A DNA stretch of 64,000 bases from Lewinellaceae bacterium (lineage in GTDB: Bacteria; Bacteroidota; Bacteroidia; Chitinophagales; Saprospiraceae), in assembly GCA_020636325.1 (NCBI GenBank), contig JACJYC010000003.1:496001-560000 (forward strand), in the 5' to 3' direction. Positions within the stretch are counted from its first letter, which is position 1, and the number at the start of each line of letters is the position of its first letter. Below the pieces are notes generated by a model. The model worked only from the letters and a program-made list of their open reading frames with translations. It was not told the origin of the DNA and did not search any database. Positions 43,678 through 51,592 of this stretch are shown here, one piece after another. Position numbers and translations under genes: made by a program.

Positions 43678-45471
43678 ATGAATAAATTAAGCGATTACCG
43701 AGCTTTAGTTTTTAATTTGACTTTGGGAGTAAATCTTTTTTGTTTTTTGTCTGTTCAATCTCAAAATTGTTACGTTCAATTATCTAATATGTCAGGTTTT
43801 GACACATCTCCTTATGTAGAAGAATTAGAGGCTGCTGCCTGTGCACTCAAAGAATCACTTCCATTAGAATATCAAAATGATTTCAAAGTGTTTGATTTTG
43901 AATTTTACAGGATAAATGAATTTTTAGAAGAAGGATTTGAGTCTTCATGGCAACAAATAATTGAAGATGTTCAGAATCAATCAACTTATTATTTACTTTT
44001 TGGTAAAATATCTACGTGGAACAGCATTTATAGCGGGATTAAGGTTGATTACAAAATGCCTGAGGATGTAAATGTTTGTTTGTCATTAGAATATTTTATT
44101 GAGAATAAACTTTCTCGAATTCTTAACCAAGAGCTAAGTCCCTTTTATTACGCTTCGAGAGAAATAGAAGCAATGGAAGCGTTCTTATCTTTGGAATGTG
44201 AAATATGCGACAATGAAATTGATGACGATGCCGATGGATATATAGACTGTTATGATTTAGATTGCATATTAATTAATGGAGCCCAGAAAAATAAACCCGA
44301 AAAATCGAGAAATTCAGAAGTGTGTTATAGTTTAACAGAATCATGCATAAATTCAATTGTTACTTTTATTGAAAATAGTGAAAATGACCAATGGATGAAG
44401 GGGAATTTAGATGTGTTTGATTGGGGGCTTTCTTTTATGGCAGAACATGGATGTACAAAAGAAACAGGTAGCTTTGTTATAGATGCATTCAATTTAAAAA
44501 AAACAGACGAAGAGGTGAAACTTGATAGAATTGAGGAATTATATCTGTTGCTAAAAGACAACCCAAATGCGCTATTAGAAGATTGCCCTGATTATGATTT
44601 GCAAACCTATTCAGATTTACTAAATTTGCAAGTGCCTAATTCAATTGTTGAACAACTTAATTCGTATGGACTATGTGGAGCTTTAGATCCTACTACGACC
44701 ATAAACACCCTATATCCTTGTTTTGGTTTGCAAACTATTGAAGAAGGTAGTAGTGCTTTAGTCAATATAGATTATTATGCAGTTGAAATAACACAAATTC
44801 CTGATTTTAATGGAGACGGTAGTTCTGACACAAAGGAACAATTATATCAAAAATTTAGAGAGAAATTCACAGGATTTGCCAGTGGTATGACGACAATTAC
44901 TAGTACAAATTGTTTTTCTCCAATTCCTGGAAATATATATGCTTCATGGACGTTTACACCTTATGATGGAAATATTGATTTACCCCTATGGGAATCAAGG
45001 ACAATTGGTGCAAGATTCTTTATTGATGCCAATGCAAATCATTTAAATGCGCTAGTTGCCGACAATGGGGCTATTATCACCATTCAGGAGAATGAATTTA
45101 ATTTTATAGTTAATACTATATATACTCCAAGGAGCCTTACTCAACCATTTTCAGGAAAGAGAATGTGGGGAATTCGTACAAATCAAAATGGAAATTGTGA
45201 AATATTTACCAGAGGGGTTGATACTGCAAAGCCTTTAGCTCTAATAACCCTCTTTGGGTTAGAATTTTTAAATCCAGAATGCGACGATAAGGATTATTTT
45301 GTGATAGCAGATCGTACATGGCGGAATTTGCAAGCGAAAATCTCTCAATTCATTGAAGATAAAGGAGGTGAAACCACAATTAAAGAACCAATGGTTGTTC
45401 ACATGAGTTTTAAGCAATTTTATGAAAAGCTAAAATCTGATACACCTGTAAATTTTCTCTCATGCTACTAA
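43678..45471 (+). CDS. Effector candidate sharing the N-terminal module of the polymorphic toxin
   Basis: The 597-residue product has a signal peptide (about 1-29, ending SVQSQN). Residues 30-180 (CYVQLSNMSGF, AAACALKESLP, FKVFDFEFYRI, YYLLFGKIS, KVDYKMP) follow the same order of features as the N-terminal module at 30325. A short Asp-rich Ca-binding-like hinge comes next (CDNEIDDDADGYIDCYDLDC), then an unknown C-terminal region of about 390 residues with a second Asp-rich loop (DFNGDGSSDTKE). No Hint domain. The next gene overlaps by ten bases and encodes a membrane protein, so this is probably a toxin with a membrane-embedded immunity partner; activity unknown. Very AT-rich throughout. Confidence 0.6.
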   Translation: MNKLSDYRALVFNLTLGVNLFCFLSVQSQNCYVQLSNMSGFDTSPYVEELEAAACALKESLPLEYQNDFKVFDFEFYRINEFLEEGFESSWQQIIEDVQNQSTYYLLFGKISTWNSIYSGIKVDYKMPEDVNVCLSLEYFIENKLSRILNQELSPFYYASREIEAMEAFLSLECEICDNEIDDDADGYIDCYDLDCILINGAQKNKPEKSRNSEVCYSLTESCINSIVTFIENSENDQWMKGNLDVFDWGLSFMAEHGCTKETGSFVIDAFNLKKTDEEVKLDRIEELYLLLKDNPNALLEDCPDYDLQTYSDLLNLQVPNSIVEQLNSYGLCGALDPTTTINTLYPCFGLQTIEEGSSALVNIDYYAVEITQIPDFNGDGSSDTKEQLYQKFREKFTGFASGMTTITSTNCFSPIPGNIYASWTFTPYDGNIDLPLWESRTIGARFFIDANANHLNALVADNGAIITIQENEFNFIVNTIYTPRSLTQPFSGKRMWGIRTNQNGNCEIFTRGVDTAKPLALITLFGLEFLNPECDDKDYFVIADRTWRNLQAKISQFIEDKGGETTIKEPMVVHMSFKQFYEKLKSDTPVNFLSCY

Positions 45472-46001
45472 AGGATCGAAGCTCATCTTTGAAATTGGTT
45501 ATCCTATACTTATTTTATAATGTTTGTCTAAAAATATTTTTTTCTCTTTTTAACCATCTTCTATATATAGAATATCCAGAAGATATAAAACAATTGTCAT
45601 TTTTTGTGATTAAAGACAATTTCTTGAGTACTTTTATGGAAAACCTCTTTAGAGTTATTTCAAGTGATTTGTTTTGGTTGCTCCCTTATACGATAATGAA
45701 TATTTACATTTTTGTGAAATTAATTAATTACTTGATTAAAGAGAATAGGGATGTATATCAGTATATGAGTTTCGTAATCTTAAAAGTGTATTTTTTTTGG
45801 TGTATTGTTTATTTATGCTCTATTGGATTTGGCTTTTTTTTAGAAAATGGTGGCTTGGGCTCCTTACTAGGAGGTGTAGCATCACCTTATGGAGGTTACA
45901 CTATAACCTATTTACTGTTAGGAAATTTTGTTTTTGTACTTCTCTTTGTTCCTTTATGGAATAAAATTGTCAAAAATTGGGTATTTAAAACAAAGCCATA
46001 A
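45462..46001 (+). CDS. Integral membrane protein, putative immunity partner
   Basis: The 179-residue product has about four hydrophobic segments (LVILYLFYNVCLKIFFSLF, LFWLLPYTIMNIYIFVKL, VYFFWCIVYLCSIGFGFFL, YLLLGNFVFVLLFVPLW). It starts within the last codons of the preceding gene. Small polytopic membrane proteins next to toxins often protect against pore-forming or envelope-targeting toxins; this is the basis for the proposal. No named family recognised. Confidence 0.6.
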   Translation: MLLKDRSSSLKLVILYLFYNVCLKIFFSLFNHLLYIEYPEDIKQLSFFVIKDNFLSTFMENLFRVISSDLFWLLPYTIMNIYIFVKLINYLIKENRDVYQYMSFVILKVYFFWCIVYLCSIGFGFFLENGGLGSLLGGVASPYGGYTITYLLLGNFVFVLLFVPLWNKIVKNWVFKTKP

Positions 46002-46103
46002 CTCTTAATAGGGTGCCAGAAAATAGAACCGAACATTATTGAACCGGGATATCTTTTGAGCTTTGAAATCTGTAAAACTGAAACGCAACCAAACCTTCAA
46101 CAT

Positions 46104-46437
46104 ATGCGCAATTATCTGTACACAACCGCTCTTTTCCTCCTGTCAGCCGCCGGCCTGGCCGCACAGCCCCTCGAAATCCGCCACGTCTCCAGCCCGCTGC
46201 TCGTGCGCGAGACGCGCGGATTCACGGAAGGCCCCGACGGGACCATCTACTTCTTCACCGGAGACGACAACCTCTACCGGATCCAGGACGATACCCTGGT
46301 GGTGGCGGTGGAATACGAATGCCCGTCTTTTTGCGGGGTGCAGGACATCTACGCCGGCCCCGACAGCGCCCTGTACGTGGGCACCAAATTCGGCGGCCTG
46401 CACCAACCTGGCCTCCGACTTTATCAACGACCTGGCG
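46104..46437 (+). pseudogene. Truncated copy of the T9SS propeller gene
   Basis: The ATG, signal peptide and first 98 codons match 41660 closely (MRNYLYTTALFLLSAAGLAA). At 46400 a deletion equal to 41957-42111 (155 bases) joins a later blade out of frame, and homology ends about 46437. The duplicated block as a whole is 46039-46437. The frame happens to stay open to 46535 through the following AT-rich fragment. Confidence 0.85.
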
Positions 46438-46535
46438 TGCAGCACTGTAGGAATCAAAATTCAATTGGATATAAATTCATTCCATTTAAACACAGAGTTA
46501 ATATGGGTCACGTATTTAAAATCTGCACCCCATGA
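46438..46535 (+). pseudogene. Orphan toxin tail fragment ahead of a putative immunity gene
   Basis: An AT-rich stretch continues in frame (NSIGYKFIPFKHRVNMGHVF) and stops with a TGA that overlaps the next ATG as ATGA at 46532-46535. That junction is the same toxin/immunity coupling as at 36597. I read it as the last 30 or so codons of a toxin whose head was replaced by the truncated propeller gene. Too short to assign a family. Confidence 0.4.
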
Positions 46536-46963
46536 AACATTTAATTGCAGCATGTATGATTTTTTTTCATATTAATTGCAATGTGTCAAGCCGACCTCCA
46601 TATGAAAGATTCAATGGCATTGAATTTTTACCATGCGGCGACTTTTATAACGGCAGAATATATATTAAGGACATACATAAATTTAATATAAACGAAATTG
46701 TTGAATTTGCATATTGCTATACTTCCCAAAATAACTTTGAGGGCTTGGTTATAGAAAGTGAATATTATTCGGGGCCTTCTTTTTGGAGTGGGAAAAAGAG
46801 AGGGTATACATTATATAAGCTGCAATTTGGTATGGTTGAAAATTTAGAATCGGATACAGAATTCTATTTGCAAAAAGAAGTGATCTTAGCATTACAAAAA
46901 GTCCAAAATGAGTTTGTTGAAATTCCAACAGTTGAATATAGACTAAAGTATAACTGTAAATAA
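46532..46963 (+). CDS. Small lipoprotein-like protein, putative immunity gene
   Basis: The 143-residue product begins MKHLIAACMIFFHINC, a short hydrophobic leader with Cys at positions 8 and 16, so it could be a lipoprotein. The rest is a soluble domain with several aromatic strands (FAYCYTSQNNFEGLVIESEY, GYTLYKLQFG). AT-rich. Immunity role is inferred from the ATGA junction with the orphan tail. The next 226 bases (46964-47189) hold no full gene, only short coding-like scraps such as YPNGEIQVIEKNYEFNILF. Confidence 0.5.
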   Translation: MKHLIAACMIFFHINCNVSSRPPYERFNGIEFLPCGDFYNGRIYIKDIHKFNINEIVEFAYCYTSQNNFEGLVIESEYYSGPSFWSGKKRGYTLYKLQFGMVENLESDTEFYLQKEVILALQKVQNEFVEIPTVEYRLKYNCK

Positions 46964-47189
46964 AACTCCGTTGTATGATGGTATCTGTCTGTCCCACCTT
47001 ATTTTTCAAATTAATCCACAATTGCAGACCTTTAGAATAATACCATTGAAGCCTATCCAAATGGGGAAATCCAAGTAATTGAAAAAAACTATGAATTCAA
47101 CATTTTATTTCATGAAGGATGATGTCACCCTGGAATTGTTGGCTTATGTTCCTTTACAGCAGATTGAGTAAATTTGGGTTCAAAAACGA

Positions 47190-47407
47190 ATGGATTACGC
47201 AATTGACACATTGCTGGATGAAGATCGGTGTTATGCCCACTTGGTAGACCACTCTCATGGCGGGAAGTTAACTTGTCCGGCTTGCGGGAGTTCAAATAAT
47301 CGGGTACATCATCGGCGGCGCAAACCGGTTTTCCAATTTTTTTGCCTGGAATGCAGGACCTATTTCAATGTTTTTACGGGCACTGCTTTTGAAGGGACTC
47401 GTTGGCC
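47190..47407 (+). pseudogene. IS1595-family transposase, N-terminal fragment
   Basis: From ATG 47190 the frame encodes a zinc-ribbon N terminus typical of IS1595/ISXO2-type transposases: CPACGSSN, then a basic run HHRRRKP, then CLECRTYFNVFTGTAFEGTRWP. The catalytic DDE part is missing. Near 47405-47440 the reading passes into unrelated AT-rich sequence, where another frame encodes a toxin tail. The exact junction cannot be set by eye. Confidence 0.75.
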
Positions 47408-47578
47408 ATGTTCAAAAATTGTGATGATAGGATTAAAGCTGACAAAATTTCTAAAAGTGAAGCTCAATTTGCTTGGGATGGATTTACTGATGCCGGATTG
47501 TATAATAGGCCACTCGACGATTGGATTGATAAGATAATCGTTCATTGTAAAGACGGCGAAATAATTTTAAAAAATTAA
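47408..47578 (+). CDS. Orphan toxin C-terminal tail (56 codons)
   Basis: A frame from ATG 47408 to TAA 47576-47578 encodes KSEAQFAWDGFTDAGLYNRP and then LDDWIDKIIVHCKDGEIILK, two base pairs before the next ATG. The text reads like the end of a folded domain rather than a small protein, and the position matches the toxin slots of the other pairs. It overlaps the transposase frame at its 5' end. I interpret it as a toxin decapitated by IS insertion. Too small for an activity call. Confidence 0.45.
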   Translation: MFKNCDDRIKADKISKSEAQFAWDGFTDAGLYNRPLDDWIDKIIVHCKDGEIILKN

Positions 47579-47580
47579 TT

Positions 47581-48183
47581 ATGAAATATCTGTCATTTGA
47601 TCAATTGGTAGAGCAGTTTAGCGGGAGCAAGGATGCAGGTGTGTTTGAATTTGAATACACTGGGAAGTTTGAAAAAAACGAATATTTTAAAATTATTTTT
47701 AATGGGGTTGTTAATTCGTTTGTTTCAAATTTGAGTTTAATAGAGCTATGCTATACAGATAATCAATCGAGAACCGTTATTGATTTTCCTGACGATGATA
47801 TTTTGGCAAATTTGAAAAGCATGAAAATTAAATTAAATTCATGTTTCTTTTTTTTTGGAATTGTAGAAAATAATTTAAAATTGATTTTTAGAAAATTTCC
47901 CGAAATTATTTCTTGTTATATATTTAGAGATAAGACTTTTGTTGTCCAGTTGAGTGAAAACTTATTTACGAATGAATTGTATTTTTTCCAGAATGGCATA
48001 AATGAAGATCGAGTAAGTTTTGAACCAGCCTCAACTTTGAACAGGAAGTTGTTGGCTGAAACTTTGAAATTAATAGAAAAAAAAACAAATTCAATTATTG
48101 TCGAATGGCATTGTGAGTTGCCGATTAAAATAAATAAATATGGATTTAGTGAAGACGCGTTTATCGATTATCAAAGAATCTAG
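47581..48183 (+). CDS. Putative immunity protein next to an orphan toxin tail
   Basis: The 200-residue product is cytosolic (no leader), AT-rich, with alternating strands and a hydrophobic stretch (CFFFFGIVENN). The stop TAG (48181-48183) is formed by the first bases of the MITE that follows, so insertion of that element may have altered the original C terminus. No family recognised. Its start lies two bases after the orphan toxin tail. Confidence 0.5.
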   Translation: MKYLSFDQLVEQFSGSKDAGVFEFEYTGKFEKNEYFKIIFNGVVNSFVSNLSLIELCYTDNQSRTVIDFPDDDILANLKSMKIKLNSCFFFFGIVENNLKLIFRKFPEIISCYIFRDKTFVVQLSENLFTNELYFFQNGINEDRVSFEPASTLNRKLLAETLKLIEKKTNSIIVEWHCELPIKINKYGFSEDAFIDYQRI

Positions 48184-48389
48184 TGGCGCGAAATTTAATT
48201 AACACTATAGTTTCGGGAGGCTATTTTTTCGACCGGCAAGGCGTCCCGCTGTTGGCGGGAGGGGCATAGGGGGACTCTGTGACCAACCTGCCCGCCGTAC
48301 TTAGGTACTAAGGCAGGCGTGGCGAGCAACGCAGCAGGTCGGAAAAAGAGGCCGCGAAACTTGAGTGGTATCTAGATTTCGCGCCACTA
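48181..48389. mobile_element. MITE-like element with 17-base terminal inverted repeats
   Basis: The ends TAGTGGCGCGAAATTTA (48181-48197) and its complement with one mismatch (48373-48389) bracket a 209-base element without a gene. Inner parts are also complementary (GTTTCGGGAGGC near the left, GGCCGCGAAAC near the right), so it can fold almost end to end. If the element proper is GTGGCG...CGCCAC, it is flanked by TA on both sides, as expected for IS630/mariner-type target duplication. Its GC-rich interior contrasts with the AT-rich flanks. Confidence 0.8.
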
Positions 48390-48421
48390 GATAATATTTT
48401 TAGGCCTCAATCCAATAACTA

Positions 48422-48898
48422 ATGCAAAAATCATATATTGTATTCGGTTTATTTTTACTCTTGTCAACGGGATGTTTTCAGAATACATCAAGAATTGAAA
48501 ATGATGAGGTACGGTTTAGTGTTCAAGGGCCTGTACCCTCTGACACAAGTGTTCATAAAAGGTATTCACTCGATTATGAGCAATACTTGCTAAGTATTAA
48601 TTGTCTGCAAAAAAATATTTATGTCCCTTTCTTTCCTGATAGTAATATATATCACGTAACAAATCACAATGCTTTCAAAGAAATAAACCAAGATACTATA
48701 TATACTTCTGGTGGAAAAGCTGATTATTTTTCCCAATATTTTCGACTTTTAAAGAAAGGAAAAGATTACGAATTTTTATTTTTTTTAGCTAAACCTGAAT
48801 TTGTGCCAGATACTATCCTTATTTGGTTTGAATACTATCCTGACTCTTTAACTGCAAAACCCAGAACACTAAAGATTGCTCACGCCTTTTATAGATAA
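48422..48898 (+). CDS. Small lipoprotein, orphan, possible immunity protein
   Basis: The 158-residue product has a clear lipoprotein leader (FGLFLLLSTGC, lipobox LSTGC at residues 15-19). The mature part is hydrophilic with aromatic clusters (NIYVPFFPDSNIYHVTNHNA) and ends in strands rich in Leu and Phe. AT-rich. No toxin partner stands directly upstream; the MITE occupies that place. I do not recognise a family. Confidence 0.55.
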   Translation: MQKSYIVFGLFLLLSTGCFQNTSRIENDEVRFSVQGPVPSDTSVHKRYSLDYEQYLLSINCLQKNIYVPFFPDSNIYHVTNHNAFKEINQDTIYTSGGKADYFSQYFRLLKKGKDYEFLFFLAKPEFVPDTILIWFEYYPDSLTAKPRTLKIAHAFYR

Positions 48899-48971
48899 TT
48901 ATTAACGAAAAATGGGCCATGGCGGATCTTTCTCCTATTTTAACGTGAGTTCGGGATAGGGTGGCTGGTTT

Positions 48972-49253
48972 TCAGCCCAATTTCGGAATAAAAGCCGTCA
49001 ACTTCCCGGTTCGGGAGTAGATGGAAGGCTTTTGGTCCAGAAAGTGGTAGGCAGCTACCCCACCTAAAATGTGAATTATGGCGTTGAGTGGGCTTCGATG
49101 ACGGGTATGATCGATATCGCATATTGATTTTAAAATATCGATCACCGATTCAATTACACCTCTTTTATTGAGATAGAATTTATCCTCCATCGTTACCAAA
49201 GCCGTCTTCATATTTCGAGGGACTTTTGTAATTAATCGTGTTCCTTGTTCCAT
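48972..49253 (-). pseudogene. IS982-family transposase, C-terminal fragment
   Basis: The minus-strand frame encodes LNKRGVIESVIDILKSICDI, then DHTRHRSPLNAIIHILGGVAAYHFLDQKPSI, of which HTRHRS and the hydrophobic GGVAAYHF followed by KPSI are typical of IS982 transposase C termini. The N-terminal two thirds are missing; the fragment is cut at 49253 by the inverted repeat of another element. Bases 48899-48971 probably contain the end of this IS but no intact inverted repeat was identified. Confidence 0.75.
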
Positions 49254-49490
49254 ACTACTGGACATTTTTAAAAAGCGCTTGATTTTCCTTGGGCAAAATC
49301 CCCAAAAGGTTCACAGTCCTGACCAGCGGTAACAAACTGACCAACAGCCAGATGTTTTTTACCGCTCCAAGCCCAAAGTTTTCATACAGGTCCGTAAATT
49401 TGCGTAAGTGCGGAAGAAGCATCGTTTTTTATGTTGTGGTAAACACAAAAGTCGTGCTTTCTTCCGCCTTTTTCAAAAATGTCCAGTAGT
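49254..49490. mobile_element. 237-base IS relic with matching ends (IS4-like N-terminal fragment)
   Basis: The left end ACTACTGGACATTTTT (49254-49269) recurs inverted at 49475-49490, and similarity continues inward for several bases (AAAAAG). Between them the minus strand has a 55-residue frame (49255-49422; ATG at 49422) with FGLGAVKNIWLLVSLLPLVR, like the N terminus of IS4-type transposases of Bacteroidota (recollection). It is a non-autonomous internal-deletion derivative lodged in the IS982 fragment. Confidence 0.7.
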
Positions 49491-49493
49491 GTG

Positions 49494-50036
49494 ATGGAAA
49501 ACAATAACTTTTCAAAATCGGATTATGGGCTAATTTATTTGTCGAATTTCGAGAATGGGTTAAGCTATTATAAATGGAATCAAGACGTTATCAGTCTTTT
49601 AAAGTCACGACTACATCCAAATGAAATTTTAACAGATTTAAAGTCAAAGGAATTTATTAAGTCTATAGATTATGAAGGCGTAAAGCACTATGCTTTAACT
49701 GAAATCGGGTTAAAACATGCACAGCAGATACGTATTGAAATAGAACCTTTTTTTAGTCGGCTAACTGAAGTACAAAATGTATTACGACAAAAAGGATATC
49801 TACTTGAAGAAATAAAAACATATCTTCCTGTGAGCTCTTTTATACATTCTAATAGAAAGTATCGATTTCTTTTAGACGTAGATTCAAATTGTAGATATGT
49901 GTTAAGAGTAATTCTGCCATCTGATACAAATAAAGCTTTTAATGAAGTAGAAATGTCAGTGGAATCCCTTTTAAAGACAAGCTATTTAGAAGGTTTATTA
50001 GTTGCTGATTTTAAGTTATTCGATGACCAATCCTAA
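49494..50036 (+). CDS. AT-rich protein of unknown function at the island's end
   Basis: I start at ATG 49494 (MENNNFSKSDYGLIYLSNFE, 20 residues), just after the IS relic; an ATG at 49479 lies inside its terminal repeat. The 180-residue product has a stretch DYEGVKHYALTEIGLKHAQQ resembling the recognition helix/wing of a winged-helix domain (about 60-85), then a second alpha/beta part (YRFLLDVDSNCRYVLRVILP). No signal peptide. It could be a regulator or an immunity protein. It ends 24 bases before the host-gene repeat at 50061. Confidence 0.45.
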   Translation: MENNNFSKSDYGLIYLSNFENGLSYYKWNQDVISLLKSRLHPNEILTDLKSKEFIKSIDYEGVKHYALTEIGLKHAQQIRIEIEPFFSRLTEVQNVLRQKGYLLEEIKTYLPVSSFIHSNRKYRFLLDVDSNCRYVLRVILPSDTNKAFNEVEMSVESLLKTSYLEGLLVADFKLFDDQS

Positions 50037-50060
50037 AGAACCGCAATATTCTTAAACTGG

Positions 50061-50307
50061 GAGCCGTAATAATTCACAACCTACTTTCGATCAGGTCCCT
50101 GATTTTTTGCTGAAGCCAGCTTTTATTGAACACGGAAGGCGCCATATCTATTTCCTGTTCCAGGCGCAGGAGTTCCTGTTTTGTTTTTTTTGCTGAAGAA
50201 TATCCCAAAGCGGCTCTTAGCTGGGCGGCCTTTCGGGTAAACCGGAATAAATGGTCGTAACCGTTCCGGCGGGAGTCGGCCAGCAACTTATGCCGTTGGA
50301 GGAATTG
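50061..50307. repeat. 247-base direct repeat, copy 2 (partner 35109-35355)
   Basis: Here the repeat is the natural 3' end of the intact minus-strand gene at 50074. The two copies are in the same orientation, so they bracket a 15-kb segment (35109-50307) that could be lost or duplicated by homologous recombination. Confidence 0.92.
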
Positions 50308-51531
50308 CCTGAAAGAGTCCACCAGGGAAAACAAGGCTTCGTCCTCTTCCAATTCATAATAAGTGCGCAACAACAACGCTCTGGCGCCGAGGCTGTACCG
50401 GATATCGCTGTAAGTTACCTGATTCAGCAGTTCCAGCACCTTATCGTAAGATTCGCAGGCGTGGAAGTAGGCAGCCATATTGAAGCAATAAGCATTTTCG
50501 GCCACCTCCGGCCTCAGCTTGTCCCTGAATTGCTCCAGGAAATTTTTGATCCATTCCAGTTTGCTCAACCGGATGGCGGTTGTGGTTATATTCTTGTAAT
50601 GCCATTCCGGCAAAAAACCATCTTCCAGCAACAGGTCTTGCTCCAACTGGATCTGGTACAGGCCGAAAAGTTCATCCAGAAAAGGCTCCTGGTTCCGATT
50701 GATCTCCCGAATACAGTAATTCTGAAAATAATTGTAAATGGAGGCAAGTTCGGGCTCCGGCAAGAAGGGTTTTGCCCGGACCAGGGTAGCCCTCGCTTCA
50801 TAGTAGAACTGATGGGCTGTATCCGAAAACATCCGGTAAAGCTGGTAGTATAAGAGGATGGTCGGGGTGGCGGCGTAGAGGTCCATATTGTGCTCCACTT
50901 CCTTCAGCACATGCTCCAGCAACCGGCTGGAATAATCGAATTGGCGGAGGTTGCGCCGGATCTGCATTTCCACCGCGTCCTTGAGCTTGGTCGACAGATA
51001 ATAGACATCGAGGCTGCGCTGTTTTTGCTCCAGGCTGCCCAGCCGCTCTTCCTTTTTGGCGTGGGTGAAAAAATGATCCGCTTCGGCGGCCACCGCGTGC
51101 ATCCTTTGGAAATGGGCGCCGTCCCGCCAGGCGCTTTCTTCCAGCTCTTTTTCCGTCCGTTCCAGCAGGCTTTCATACTGGTCGAACAGTTTGCGCTTCC
51201 GCAGTTGCCCGAGCAGCATAACCCGCGCCGGCTGGGTCTCTTCTTTAAAGGCCTCTTGGATCAGGAATTGTTCGGCCAGCTTGCGGGTATAGGAGAAAAC
51301 CACCGCCAGCCTGGCCTGATCATGGGGCGCTCCCGGAAAAACATGCGGAAAAATGATGTGCCGGTTGCAGGTTTGTTCCGTAAAATGAGGATATATGCCA
51401 TTGAAATAATCGATCAGGTTCCGGACTTCATCGTGTTTGTTGAAGTAGGGAGACCAGGCAAATGCCTTGAACCGCGTCATTTCCTTGCGGTCAAAACCGG
51501 AAAGGATATTGATTACACTATGTTTAAGCAT
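50074..51531 (-). CDS. Conserved hypothetical helical protein, cytosolic
   Basis: The 485-residue product has no leader or membrane segment and appears almost wholly helical, with many Leu/Arg/Tyr-rich amphipathic stretches (FLIQEAFKEETQPARVMLLG, LLQPTP-like turns absent) that suggest a TPR-like solenoid. The start MLKHSVINILSGFDRKEM is followed by FNKHDEVRNLIDYFNGIYPHF. Composition is host-like. I do not know its function; its 3' end is the sequence duplicated at 35109, which makes it the anchor of the island. Confidence 0.7.
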   Translation of the reverse strand: MLKHSVINILSGFDRKEMTRFKAFAWSPYFNKHDEVRNLIDYFNGIYPHFTEQTCNRHIIFPHVFPGAPHDQARLAVVFSYTRKLAEQFLIQEAFKEETQPARVMLLGQLRKRKLFDQYESLLERTEKELEESAWRDGAHFQRMHAVAAEADHFFTHAKKEERLGSLEQKQRSLDVYYLSTKLKDAVEMQIRRNLRQFDYSSRLLEHVLKEVEHNMDLYAATPTILLYYQLYRMFSDTAHQFYYEARATLVRAKPFLPEPELASIYNYFQNYCIREINRNQEPFLDELFGLYQIQLEQDLLLEDGFLPEWHYKNITTTAIRLSKLEWIKNFLEQFRDKLRPEVAENAYCFNMAAYFHACESYDKVLELLNQVTYSDIRYSLGARALLLRTYYELEEDEALFSLVDSFRQFLQRHKLLADSRRNGYDHLFRFTRKAAQLRAALGYSSAKKTKQELLRLEQEIDMAPSVFNKSWLQQKIRDLIESRL

Positions 51532-51584
51532 AAAAAATCCAAATCTGCAATTTTTTTAAATGTTGAAATTCAGCTATTAGCGAT

Positions 51585-51592
51585 CAAAAATA
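51585..51592 (-). promoter_or_regulatory. Candidate -7 element for the gene at 50074 (TATTTTTG on minus strand)
   Basis: The plus strand reads CAAAAATA, complementary to TAnnTTTG, 53 bases before the start at 51531. A CAAA at 51616-51619 could be the -33 element at a spacing of 23. The divergent stretch up to 51711 shows nothing else clear. Confidence 0.35.

Noticed and set aside
46063..46575. 170-codon Cys/Ser/Arg-rich frame
   Set aside because: Shadow frame of the truncated propeller gene; a similar shadow occurs at 41607 over the intact copy.
49289..49489. 66-codon plus-strand frame
   Set aside because: Lies antisense to the IS4-like scrap within the inverted-repeat element and starts with a rare codon; no support as a gene.
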